64,000 nucleotides of DNA from CAVYOE01 sp963770155. Its GTDB lineage: Bacteria; Actinomycetota; Thermoleophilia; Solirubrobacterales; 70-9. The stretch covers positions 2,046,001 through 2,110,000 of the forward strand of contig CAVYOE010000001.1 in NCBI GenBank assembly GCA_963770155.1. Direction: 5' to 3'. A model generated the notes under the pieces. It was not told where the DNA came from. It did no database searches and saw nothing but the letters and a program-made list of their open reading frames with translations. Shown piece after piece: positions 1-7,530 of the stretch (positions are counted from its first letter, which is position 1; each line of letters begins with the position of its first letter). The translations under genes were made by a program, and so were the position numbers.

Positions 1-21
1 CCCACGAATAGGAGGAGGAAC

Positions 22-231
22 TTGGCAGTAGTCAAAATCATCGAGCTGGTGGGCAGTTCCAAGAAGTCATCCGACGACGCGACCCAGCAGGCCCTGAAGC
101 AGGCCCAGACCTCGCTTCGCAACATCCGCGCGGTCGACGTTGTCTCGACCGGACTCCGCGGAGAGAACCTCGACGAGTGGCGCGCCCATGTCAGGGTCGC
201 CTTCCTGGTCGAAGGCACCGAGGTCGACTGA
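22..231 (+). CDS. Dodecin-family flavin-binding protein (69 aa)
   Basis: Small dodecin-like protein. Family members assemble into hollow dodecamers that store or buffer flavins in the cytoplasm. The length (69 aa) and the layout (VKIIELVGSS at the N-terminus, an Ala/Gln helix, then WRAHVRVAFLVEG as the last strand) match the family. The start is TTG, chosen because GGAGGAGGAA lies directly before it at 11-20. It lies 10 nt upstream of the rhodanese gene and is probably cotranscribed with it. Any upstream promoter lies outside the window. Confidence 0.85.
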   Translation: MAVVKIIELVGSSKKSSDDATQQALKQAQTSLRNIRAVDVVSTGLRGENLDEWRAHVRVAFLVEGTEVD

Positions 232-241
232 GGAGCGCGAC

Positions 242-664
242 GTGAACGAGGAGAACGCCCAGCTGCCGATCGAGCGGGTCAAGGAGCTGATCGCCTCCGG
301 CGAGGCCGACCTGCTCGACGTCCGGCAGGAGCATGAGTGGCAGGCGGGCCGGATCCGGGGCGCCCGCCATATCGTGCTCCCCGATCTGCCGGCCGAGGCC
401 GACCGCCTCGGCACCGAACGGCAGATCGTCGTCTACTGCCACGGCGGCTCCCGGTCGGCGATGGCGGCCGAGGCTCTTCGCGCCGGGGGCTTCAATGCCT
501 CGTCGCTCGAGGGAGGGATCGACGCCTGGGCCGCTGCCGGGGAGGAACTCGAGCCCGAAGACGGCCACGTGGCCGAGTCCGGGGCTGCGGCCGAGATCCT
601 GCGCGAGCGCGGCCGCTACGCGCCCTTCCCCGAGGACGCGGCCGTGGTTGAGCAGGATGATTAG
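242..664 (+). CDS. Rhodanese-like domain protein
   Basis: Single-domain rhodanese (140 aa), a likely cytoplasmic sulfurtransferase or persulfide carrier. The active-site loop is C66-H-G-G-S-R-S, preceded by the family motifs DVRQEHEW and GRIRGARHI. A helical tail rich in Glu and Ala follows the domain. GTG at 242 is preferred because TGAGGAGCG sits just upstream and the domain begins immediately. An in-frame ATG at 140 would overlap the dodecin gene heavily. It lies just upstream of the sulfate-assimilation genes, which suits a role in sulfur transfer, but the substrate is unknown. Confidence 0.85.
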   Translation: MNEENAQLPIERVKELIASGEADLLDVRQEHEWQAGRIRGARHIVLPDLPAEADRLGTERQIVVYCHGGSRSAMAAEALRAGGFNASSLEGGIDAWAAAGEELEPEDGHVAESGAAAEILRERGRYAPFPEDAAVVEQDD

Positions 665-724
665 CGCTTCTTGACAATCCCCACGGGGAATTAGCCTAAA
701 TACCTGAATCCCAATCGGGTTTGG

Positions 725-730
725 TAGTAT
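725..730 (+). promoter_or_regulatory. -10 element of a leaderless promoter for the sulfite reductase gene
   Basis: TAGTAT lies exactly 7 nt before the GTG start at 738, so transcription would begin at or beside the start codon. No Shine-Dalgarno sequence is visible. A second possible -35, TTGACA at 671-676, is too far away to pair with this hexamer. Confidence 0.55.
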
Positions 731-737
731 TTCGGGC

Positions 738-2639
738 GTGGAACCGGTATCCGCGCCAGGCGCGAAAAAGAACGCGTCCCCCGACGCCAAGGGTGGCGAC
801 CCGCTCGCCGACCTCAAGCACGACCCCGACAAGAAGCAGAAGGGGAAGGGCAAGCTCGGCTCGCTCGAGAACCCCGAGACCTACGACAACGTCCCGGGGC
901 AGATGATCCCGATCCTCGAGCACGAGTTCGAGGACTTCAAGACCGAGGCGGGCCGCTTCCTCGCCGGCGAGCAGACCGAGGAGCAGTTCATCGGCTTCCG
1001 TCTCAAGCAGGGCGTCTACGGCCAGCGCCAGCCGGACGTCCAGATGCTCCGGGTGAAGCTCCCGTTCGGCGGCGTTACCCCCGACCAGATGGACGCCTTC
1101 GCCAGCGTGATCGAGAAGTACGCGCCGCTGGGCAAGGGCCACATCACCACCCGCCAGAACATCCAGATCCACCACGTGCCGCTCCCGGACGCCGCCGAGG
1201 CGATCCGCGAGCTCGGCGACGCTGGCCTCTCCTCCCGCGAGGGCTGCGGCAACACGATCCGCAACGTCACCGGCGACCCGTGGGCCGGCGTCTCCGAGGA
1301 CGAGCCCTTCGACCCGACTCCCTACGCCGCGGCTTACATCCGCTACTTCGTCCGCCACCCCACCACCCAGCTGATGCCGCGCAAGGTGAAGACGGCCTTC
1401 ACCGCAAACGACGAGGACCGCGCGATCACCGGTATCCACGACGTCGGCTTCATCCCGCGTGTCCGGGACGGGGTCAAGGGCTTCGAGATCAGGATCGGCG
1501 GCGGCACCTCGATCATGCCGCGGATCGCGCCGACCCTGAACGAGTTCGTCACCGCCGACGACGGCGAGTACCTGAAGTGGACCGAGGCGGCGCTGCGGAT
1601 CTTCGACCGCCAGGACTGGCTGCGCGAGAACCGGATGCGGGCCCGGATCAAGGTCCTGGTCGACAAGATCGGCATGGACGAGTTCCGCAAGCTGGTCGAC
1701 GCGGAGCTCGAAGGCGACTGGGTCGCCGAGCGCGACTTCGACGTTGAGCGTCTCCGCTTCGACCACGACGAGGAGGCCAATGCTCCCGCCGTGCCGGGTG
1801 ACTACGGAAGTCCTAATGGAGATGGCTCCGAGTTCGACCGCTTCCGCGAGGCCAACGTGGTTCCGCAGCGTCAGCAAGGCTTCTCCACGGTCGAGGTGAA
1901 CCCGTTCCGCGGCGACTTCACCCCGGAGCAGTTCCGCGGCGTCGGGCAGATCATGCGCGAGTACAGCGGCGGCTATGCCCGCACCACTGTCCACCAGAAC
2001 TTCGTCCTGCGCTGGGTCCGCGACGAGGCGGTCTACGACGTCTGGAAGCGGCTAGGCGAGCTCGGACTCGACCGCCCCGGTGCCAACCAGATCACCGACG
2101 TGGTCAGCTGCCCCGGCACCGACAGCTGCAAGCTCGGGATCACCGCCTCGATGGGCCTGAACGAAGCGGTGGAGAAGCGGCTGGTCGAAATGGACATCGA
2201 CGACGAGCTGGTCAAGAAGCTCCACGTGAAGATGAGCGGCTGCCCCAACGGCTGCAGCCAGCATCACATCGCCAACATCGGGTTTTACGGCGCCTCGATC
2301 AAGGTAGGGGACAAGACCATCCCGGCCTACATCGCGCACATCGGCGGCCAGTACGAGGGCGGCGAGGTCGTCTTCGGCCACCGGCTCAAGGCACGCCTGC
2401 CGTCGAAGCGGGTTCCCGATGCCGTCGAGCGCTGGGTGCGGCTGTACCAGGCCGAGCGCAACGACGGCGAGGAATTCAACGACTTCGCCGAGCGCGTTGG
2501 TCCTGACCGCTTCGAGGAAGAAGTGAAGGAGCTGGCGTTGCCGGTCGACTTCTCGCTCGACAACATGAACATGTTCATCGACTGGAACCGCTTCGCGCCC
2601 TACAAGGTCGAGCGCGGCGAAGGGGAGTGCGCGGTATGA
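738..2639 (+). CDS. Assimilatory (ferredoxin-type) nitrite/sulfite reductase
   Basis: Siroheme/4Fe-4S reductase of 633 aa, the usual size of the ferredoxin-dependent family. It should reduce sulfite to sulfide in the cytoplasm. The cofactor-binding cysteines are present as C458-x5-C464 and C502-x3-C506 (CPGTDSC and GCPNGC). The two half-repeats typical of the family can be followed. Sulfite rather than nitrite is the likely substrate because cysH, sat and cysC follow directly and cysH overlaps its stop codon. The start is GTG with a -10 hexamer 7 nt upstream. The N-terminal 40 residues are Lys/Pro-rich and outside the core fold. The 7Fe ferredoxin at 59760 could be an electron donor, but that is only a guess. 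Confidence 0.9.
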   Translation: MEPVSAPGAKKNASPDAKGGDPLADLKHDPDKKQKGKGKLGSLENPETYDNVPGQMIPILEHEFEDFKTEAGRFLAGEQTEEQFIGFRLKQGVYGQRQPDVQMLRVKLPFGGVTPDQMDAFASVIEKYAPLGKGHITTRQNIQIHHVPLPDAAEAIRELGDAGLSSREGCGNTIRNVTGDPWAGVSEDEPFDPTPYAAAYIRYFVRHPTTQLMPRKVKTAFTANDEDRAITGIHDVGFIPRVRDGVKGFEIRIGGGTSIMPRIAPTLNEFVTADDGEYLKWTEAALRIFDRQDWLRENRMRARIKVLVDKIGMDEFRKLVDAELEGDWVAERDFDVERLRFDHDEEANAPAVPGDYGSPNGDGSEFDRFREANVVPQRQQGFSTVEVNPFRGDFTPEQFRGVGQIMREYSGGYARTTVHQNFVLRWVRDEAVYDVWKRLGELGLDRPGANQITDVVSCPGTDSCKLGITASMGLNEAVEKRLVEMDIDDELVKKLHVKMSGCPNGCSQHHIANIGFYGASIKVGDKTIPAYIAHIGGQYEGGEVVFGHRLKARLPSKRVPDAVERWVRLYQAERNDGEEFNDFAERVGPDRFEEEVKELALPVDFSLDNMNMFIDWNRFAPYKVERGEGECAV

Positions 2640-3478
2640 GCGATACCACTGTCATGGATCCCCTCGGGCTCGAGCAGCATCCCGGCAACGGCAACGGGAA
2701 CGGGAACGGCTCGGGCGCCGGCACCCTGGAGCGGCCGCCGCTCTCGGTCATCGACGGGATCGATCCCGAGCGCGTTGCGGACGAGCTCGAGGAGGCGACC
2801 GCCGAGGAGGCCCTGCGCTGGGCAATCGACACCTTCCACCCCAGCCTTTACGTCGCCTCCTCGTTCCAGAAGACGAGCTCGGTGATCGTCGACATGGCGA
2901 CCAAGATCGAGCCCGAGATGCGCTTCTTCTATCTCGATACCGATGTTCTCTTCGACGAGACCTACGCGGTCAAGGATGAGCTCGAGGATCGCTACGGGAT
3001 CAAGTTCGACCGCTACCACAACATTTCGATGGCCGAACAGGCAAAGCTCCACGGCGACGAGCTCTGGAAGACCAACCCCGACGCCTGCTGCGGGATCCGC
3101 AAGGTCGAGCCGATGCGCGACGCGCTCTCCAGCGTCGATTGCTGGATCTCCGGGATCCGGCGCGGCGAGTCACAGGGCCGCTCGGGCGCGCCCAAGTTCC
3201 ACTGGGACACCCGCTTCGGCCTCTGGAAGCTGAATCCGCTCGCCGACTGGTCCGAGCAGGACGTCTGGAACTACCTGGGCGAGCACCACGTCCCGTACAA
3301 CAAGCTTCACGATCAGGGCTATCCCTCGATCGGCTGCACCCACTGCACCCGTCCGGTCGCAGAGGGTGAGGACGAGCGCTCCGGCCGTTGGGCCGGTCAG
3401 TCGAAGCAGGAGTGCGGCCTCCACGACGAGGCCAACGGCGCCGCTGCCTCTGCCGCGAACGGCACGGCCTCCGCCTAG
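2636..3478 (+). CDS. cysH: Phosphoadenylyl/adenylyl-sulfate reductase (APS-type, 4Fe-4S)
   Basis: Reduces activated sulfate to sulfite with thiols supplied by thioredoxin. Four cysteines in the pattern C151-C152 and C234-x2-C237 are the ligands of the 4Fe-4S cluster found in APS-preferring reductases, so APS is the probable substrate. The SSFQKTSSVIVDMA region matches the PP-loop-like nucleotide-binding start of the family. The protein is 280 aa, with Gly/Asn-rich low-complexity sequence at residues 15-30 and an Ala-rich tail. ATG at 2636 overlaps the sulfite reductase stop (ATGA) and has AGGGGAG upstream, indicating translational coupling. Confidence 0.92.
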   Translation: MSDTTVMDPLGLEQHPGNGNGNGNGSGAGTLERPPLSVIDGIDPERVADELEEATAEEALRWAIDTFHPSLYVASSFQKTSSVIVDMATKIEPEMRFFYLDTDVLFDETYAVKDELEDRYGIKFDRYHNISMAEQAKLHGDELWKTNPDACCGIRKVEPMRDALSSVDCWISGIRRGESQGRSGAPKFHWDTRFGLWKLNPLADWSEQDVWNYLGEHHVPYNKLHDQGYPSIGCTHCTRPVAEGEDERSGRWAGQSKQECGLHDEANGAAASAANGTASA

Positions 3479-3487
3479 CTGACTTTC

Positions 3488-3516
3488 TTGCACGGTTAGG
3501 TCAACTTCCCTAAGGT
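3488..3516 (+). promoter_or_regulatory. Sigma70-type promoter of sat with an embedded dyad
   Basis: TTGCAC (3488-3493) and TAAGGT (3511-3516) are separated by exactly 17 nt. The predicted transcription start falls only a few bases before the ATG at 3527. The dyad TTAGG-N8-CCTAA at 3496-3513 fills the spacer and overlaps the -10 element, a good place for a repressor. A related TTAGCCTAA palindrome lies at 691-699, upstream of the sulfite reductase gene. Confidence 0.6.
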
Positions 3517-3526
3517 TCCCCGCCTC

Positions 3527-4627
3527 ATGCCCGCCACCGACCAAGCCCTGCAACTAAAGCTGAGCGAGCGCCAGACCGCCGACTTCGAGATGATCGGCAA
3601 CGGCGGCTTTGCCCCGCTGACCGGCCCGCAGGGAGAAGAGGACTGGCGCCGCGTCTGCGACGAGATGCGCCTCGCCACCGGTGACGGCGCCGACCAGTAC
3701 TGGCCGATCCCGATCACGCTCGCCAGCGACCTCGATTGCGGCCCCGGCGATGTGATCGAGCTGACCAGCGACGAGGGCAAGGCGCTCGGCCGGCTCAATG
3801 TGAGCGAGGTGTTCGAGCGAGACATCGAGCACGAGGCCGAGAAGGTCTATTTGACCACCGACGGCGAGCACCCCGGCGTCGCCGCTCTTCATGAAGAGGG
3901 CCCCCGCTGCATCGCCGGCGAGATCGAGGTCGACGCGCTGCCCGACCACGAAAAAGCTTTCACCGACCGCCAGCTCTCCCCGGCGGAGTCGAAAAAGGCC
4001 TTCGAGGAGCGCGGCTGGAAGCGGATCGTCGCCTTCCAGACGCGCAACCCGATCCATCGCGCCCACGAGCACGTGACCAAGACCGCGCTCGAGATCTGCG
4101 ACGGGCTGATGATCCATCCGCTGATCGGAAAGACCAAGGAGGGCGACATCCCGGCCGAGGTGCGGATGCGCTGCTACGAGGTCCTGATGCAGGATTACTA
4201 CCCGAACGACCGGGTGATCCTCAACGTCTTCCCCTCGAAGATGCACTACGCCGGGCCGCGCGAGGCGATCCTCCACGCGGTCGCCCGCCGCAACTACGGC
4301 GCCACCCACTTCATCGTCGGCCGCGACCACGCCGGTGTCGGCGACTACTACGGCACCTACGACGCGCAGAAGATCTTCGACGAGATCGATATCGACGAGC
4401 TCGGGATCACACCGCTGTTCTTCGAGCACACCTTCTGGTGCAACAAGTGCGAGGGGATGGCGTCGGGCAAGACCTGCCCGCACGATCAGGACGAGCACGT
4501 CTTCTTGAGCGGCACCAAGGTCCGGGAGATGCTCGGCGCGGGCGAGAAGCCCCCGCAGGAGTTCAGCCGGCCCGAGGTGGCCCAGATCCTGATCGAGGCC
4601 TACGAGGCCGACCCCGAAGCCAAGTAG
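3527..4627 (+). CDS. sat: Sulfate adenylyltransferase (ATP sulfurylase)
   Basis: Makes APS from ATP and sulfate, the first step of sulfate assimilation. This is the single-chain Sat type (366 aa), not the CysDN type. The active-site motifs QTRNPIHRAHE (from residue 171) and GRDHAGVG (from residue 265) are intact. A CNKC followed by TCPH cluster near residues 305-320 resembles the structural zinc site of some bacterial ATP sulfurylases. It sits between cysH and cysC but has its own 17-nt-spacer promoter, so the pathway appears to be transcribed as at least two units. Confidence 0.95.
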   Translation: MPATDQALQLKLSERQTADFEMIGNGGFAPLTGPQGEEDWRRVCDEMRLATGDGADQYWPIPITLASDLDCGPGDVIELTSDEGKALGRLNVSEVFERDIEHEAEKVYLTTDGEHPGVAALHEEGPRCIAGEIEVDALPDHEKAFTDRQLSPAESKKAFEERGWKRIVAFQTRNPIHRAHEHVTKTALEICDGLMIHPLIGKTKEGDIPAEVRMRCYEVLMQDYYPNDRVILNVFPSKMHYAGPREAILHAVARRNYGATHFIVGRDHAGVGDYYGTYDAQKIFDEIDIDELGITPLFFEHTFWCNKCEGMASGKTCPHDQDEHVFLSGTKVREMLGAGEKPPQEFSRPEVAQILIEAYEADPEAK

Positions 4628-4683
4628 CGAACGAGTTTTCTCACCGACCGACGTTTCTCACTGACGACGAACGAGAAGGAGCT

Positions 4684-5283
4684 ATGGCCGACAGCGACAC
4701 AGGCAGCGGATTCACCCTCTGGTTCACCGGACTCTCCGGTGCCGGCAAGACGACGATTTCGAAGCTGATCGAGGAGGAGCTCCGCGCCCGCGGTTCGAAG
4801 CTCGAGATCCTCGATGGTGACGTGGTGCGCGAGAACCTCTCCAAGGGTCTCGGCTTCTCGAAGGAGGACCGCGACACGAACATTCGCCGGATCGCCTTCG
4901 TCGCCGATCTGCTCTCCCGCAACGACGTGCCGGTGATCACTGCCGCGATCTCGCCTTACCGGGAGCTGCGCGACGAAGCGCGCCAGCTGATGGGCGACCG
5001 CTTCCTCGAGGTCTACGTCAAGGCCTCGGTCGAGGCTTGCGCGGAGCGCGACCCGAAGGGCCTCTACGAGAAGGCCTTTGCCGGCGAGATCAAGGAGTTC
5101 ACCGGGGTCTCCGATCCCTACGAGCCGCCGCTCGATGCCGAGCTCACCCTGGATACCGAGAGCGAGTCGCCGGAGGAGTCAGCCGAAAAGCTGATCGCCT
5201 ACCTCGAGGAGCGCAAACTCATCCCTTTAGGTGAAGCTCAGGCCGCCGGAGTCGGTGGCAGCTCGGGCTCTCCCAGCTCATAA
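4684..5283 (+). CDS. cysC: Adenylyl-sulfate kinase
   Basis: Phosphorylates APS to PAPS. The P-loop GLSGAGKTT is at residues 16-24, DGDVVRENL and the RDTNIRRI region bind APS, and KGLYEKAFAGEI with GVSDPYEPP completes the family pattern. It has 199 aa. ATG at 4684 follows a GAGAAGGAGCT ribosome site 56 nt after sat. Because cysH here looks like an APS reductase, PAPS may mainly serve sulfotransferases. The last 46 bases, encoding a Gly/Ser-rich tail, overlap the end of the convergent PHP gene, so the tail may be a by-product of that overlap. Confidence 0.93.
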   Translation: MADSDTGSGFTLWFTGLSGAGKTTISKLIEEELRARGSKLEILDGDVVRENLSKGLGFSKEDRDTNIRRIAFVADLLSRNDVPVITAAISPYRELRDEARQLMGDRFLEVYVKASVEACAERDPKGLYEKAFAGEIKEFTGVSDPYEPPLDAELTLDTESESPEESAEKLIAYLEERKLIPLGEAQAAGVGGSSGSPSS

Positions 5284-6056
5284 GTCCGGTAGGAGCCGAA
5301 CTCGGAGAAGATCTTGTGCGAGGGCCCGTGGAAGTCGGAGGAGCCCGTTGCCGCCAGACCGCGGTCCGCACAGAGCTTGACCAGGAACTCGGTCTCCGCG
5401 CGGGTGTGCGAGGGGTAGAAGCACTCGACCCCGTCGAGGTCGAGGTCGCCGATCAAGGCAGCGACCTCGTTCGGCACATCGATGTCCCAGAAAGGGTGGG
5501 CAAGGACCGCCGCACCGCCTGCCTCGTGGATCAGGTTGATGGCCTCGCGGGCATTGGGCCATCGCCGCGAAACGAAGGCCTTGCCCTTGCCGGGCACGAG
5601 CCACTCCTCGAAGAAGGCGCCCATCGTTTCCTTGGTCGCTCCCGCGGCGCGCGCGATATGCGGGCGGCCGATCGAGTCGGCGTCGCCGGCCTCGCGGACC
5701 GCGTCCTCGATCGTCAGGTCGAAGCCGGCGTCCCGCAGCTTGGCGATGATCTCCTCGGCCCGCTCCACCCGTTCGCGCTGGGCCCGCTCACACGCAGGGG
5801 CGATCGTGCCGGTCTCGATCCAGTAGCCGAGCACGTGGAGGTCGTCGATCGCCTCGTGGACGCAGGACATCTCGACCGCGGGCACCAGTGCGATGCCGGC
5901 GTCCCTCGCGGCCGCGTCCGCCTCCGCGACGCCGTCGATCGCGTCGTGGTCGGTCAATGCCAGGGTCGTGATTCCCGCCTTCGCCGCCGCTTCGACCACG
6001 CCCGCCGGAGGGAGCTCACCGTCGGATACGGTGGAATGAGACTGCAGGTCCAGCAC
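5238..6056 (-). CDS. PHP-domain phosphoesterase (TrpH/RNase AM family; possible PAP phosphatase)
   Basis: Metal-dependent PHP phosphoesterase of 272 aa. The metal-binding motifs are visible: HSTVSDG near residue 7, LTDHDAIDG near 35, an EMSC segment, AHPFWD, and SDFHG near the C-terminus. Members of this family (YciV/RnaAM and relatives) remove 3-prime phosphates from 3,5-bisphosphonucleotides or trim RNA ends. Its position inside a sulfate-assimilation cluster suggests it disposes of PAP, replacing CysQ. That is inference from context. GTG start at 6056, only 11 bp from the divergent Rrf2 gene. Its 3-prime end overlaps cysC by 46 bp. Confidence 0.85.
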   Translation of the reverse strand: MLDLQSHSTVSDGELPPAGVVEAAAKAGITTLALTDHDAIDGVAEADAAARDAGIALVPAVEMSCVHEAIDDLHVLGYWIETGTIAPACERAQRERVERAEEIIAKLRDAGFDLTIEDAVREAGDADSIGRPHIARAAGATKETMGAFFEEWLVPGKGKAFVSRRWPNAREAINLIHEAGGAAVLAHPFWDIDVPNEVAALIGDLDLDGVECFYPSHTRAETEFLVKLCADRGLAATGSSDFHGPSHKIFSEFGSYRTYELGEPELPPTPAA

Positions 6057-6067
6057 CGGAGGAGCGT

Positions 6068-6523
6068 ATGAGAATTTCCGCCAAAGCCGACTACGCCGTA
6101 CGCGCTGCCGCCGAGCTGGCGGCGGCCGGGGACGAGCCGGTCAAGGGCGAGAAGCTCGCCGACTCGCAGGGGATCCCGCTCCAGTTCCTCGAGCACATCC
6201 TGCTCGAGCTCAAGCACGCTCGTATCGTCCGGGCGCGCCGCGGGGCCAAAGGGGGCTATTGGCTGGCGAAGCCGCCCGAGGAGATCACCCTCGCCAACAT
6301 CATCCGCGCGGTCGAGGGGCCGCTGGCCAACATCCAGGACCAGGCCCCCGAGTCGACCGAGTATCCGGGGAACGCGGAGGGACTGACCGACGTCTGGATC
6401 GCGGTTCGCGCAGCGCTTCGCCGCGTGCTCGAGTCGGTCACTGTCGCCGATCTGCGCGACGGCAACCTGCCGGATTCGGTCGGGGAGCTGACCAAGGACT
6501 CAGACGCCTGGGTCACCCGCTAG
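6068..6523 (+). CDS. Rrf2-family transcriptional regulator, cysteine-free
   Basis: Winged-helix regulator of 151 aa that opens with MRISAKADYAVRAAAEL, typical of Rrf2 proteins. RRGAKGGYWLAKPPEEITLANIIRAVEGP is the wing and dimer helix. It has no cysteine at all, so it cannot hold the Fe-S cluster of IscR or NsrR. This matches the cluster-free CymR branch that controls cysteine metabolism. GGAGGAG precedes the ATG. It is flanked by sulfate-assimilation genes and a TauE/SafE exporter, so it is a good candidate for the local sulfur regulator. Candidate operators are the TTAG/CTAA dyads before sat and the sulfite reductase gene. Confidence 0.88.
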   Translation: MRISAKADYAVRAAAELAAAGDEPVKGEKLADSQGIPLQFLEHILLELKHARIVRARRGAKGGYWLAKPPEEITLANIIRAVEGPLANIQDQAPESTEYPGNAEGLTDVWIAVRAALRRVLESVTVADLRDGNLPDSVGELTKDSDAWVTR

Positions 6524-6547
6524 CGCCACCGGGCGCTGGCGCTCGCC

Positions 6548-7474
6548 ATGGACCCGGCGATTGTCTTCTTCGGCTTCGGGGTCGGCTTCCTGGTCGGGCT
6601 GACCGGGATGGGTGGCGGCTCATTGATGACGCCGCTTTTGGTGCTCGTCTTCGGGGTGAAGCCGGTGACCGCGATCGGCACCGACATCTTCTACGCGGCG
6701 ATCACGAAGACGGTCGGCGCCTGGCAGCACCTGCGGCTGCACACGGTGAAGCTGGGCCTGGTCGTCTGGATGGCGATCGGCAGCGTGCCGGCGTCGATCC
6801 TGGGGGTCTGGGTGATCGAGGTTCTCCAGAGCAAGTACGGGGACGACCTCGACGAGACCGTGTTCGCGATCCTCGCCGCCTCGCTGCTGGTGGTCGGTGT
6901 CGCCACCCTGGTCCGCGGCTTCTTCCTCGCCGACAAGATCGAGGAGCGGCCCGACTTCGTCATGCGCCGGCGCCACAAGATCGCCGCGGTCGGGATCGGC
7001 GCCACCACCGGTTTCATCATCGGGCTCAGCTCGGCGGGCTCGGGGACGCTGATCGCGATCATGCTGATCGCCGTCTACCGGCTCACGCCCCAGCGGGTCG
7101 TCGGCACCGACGTCTTCCACGCCGCGGTGCTGCTGTGGGCGGCCGGGATCGCGCACTGGGTTGGCGGCAATGTCGACTTCGTGCTCGCCGGGAACATCCT
7201 GCTGGGCTCCGTCCCGGGCGTCTGGATCGGAAGTCACATGTCGGTGCGCTGGCCTCAGGGCGTCCTGCGAACCGCGCTCGGGATCGTCCTGATCGCCGCC
7301 GGTGCCGCGATCCTGAGCAAATCGAGGATCGAGATCGTGCCTTGGGCGATCGGCGCCGCGACCGTGGCGACCGTCGCCCTGTTCGCGGCCCAGATCTATC
7401 TGCCGAAGCGGGTCTCCCGCCGCGCGTACGAGCGGGCCCAGCAGCGCGCGGCCGAGGCGTTCTACGGGCCTTAG
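6548..7474 (+). CDS. TauE/SafE-family sulfite/anion exporter
   Basis: Polytopic inner-membrane protein of 308 aa with about eight hydrophobic segments arranged as two repeats. GFLVGLTGMGGGSLMTPLL at the N-terminus and GFIIGLSSAGSGTLIAI in the middle are the duplicated family motifs. Members export sulfite, sulfonates or related anions. It follows the Rrf2 gene by 24 nt on the same strand and probably shares its transcript, which supports a role in sulfite or sulfate homeostasis. Direction of transport and substrate are not visible in the sequence. Confidence 0.87.
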   Translation: MDPAIVFFGFGVGFLVGLTGMGGGSLMTPLLVLVFGVKPVTAIGTDIFYAAITKTVGAWQHLRLHTVKLGLVVWMAIGSVPASILGVWVIEVLQSKYGDDLDETVFAILAASLLVVGVATLVRGFFLADKIEERPDFVMRRRHKIAAVGIGATTGFIIGLSSAGSGTLIAIMLIAVYRLTPQRVVGTDVFHAAVLLWAAGIAHWVGGNVDFVLAGNILLGSVPGVWIGSHMSVRWPQGVLRTALGIVLIAAGAAILSKSRIEIVPWAIGAATVATVALFAAQIYLPKRVSRRAYERAQQRAAEAFYGP

Positions 7475-7530
7475 ACGCCGCGATCTCCAAGACAGCCGTA
7501 GAACCGCCCCAGCCGTAATACTGCGCCGCC

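Noticed and set aside
671..676. TTGACA as the -35 of the sulfite reductase promoter
   Set aside because: It does not sit 16-18 nt from the TAGTAT -10. It could belong to a second promoter with TAGCCT or TAAATA, but the spacing is poor.
696..1994. Long antisense reading frame (432 codons) across the sulfite reductase gene
   Set aside because: It mirrors the strong codon bias of the real gene, has a repetitive Val/Leu/Asp/Arg composition, no start signal and no family motif.
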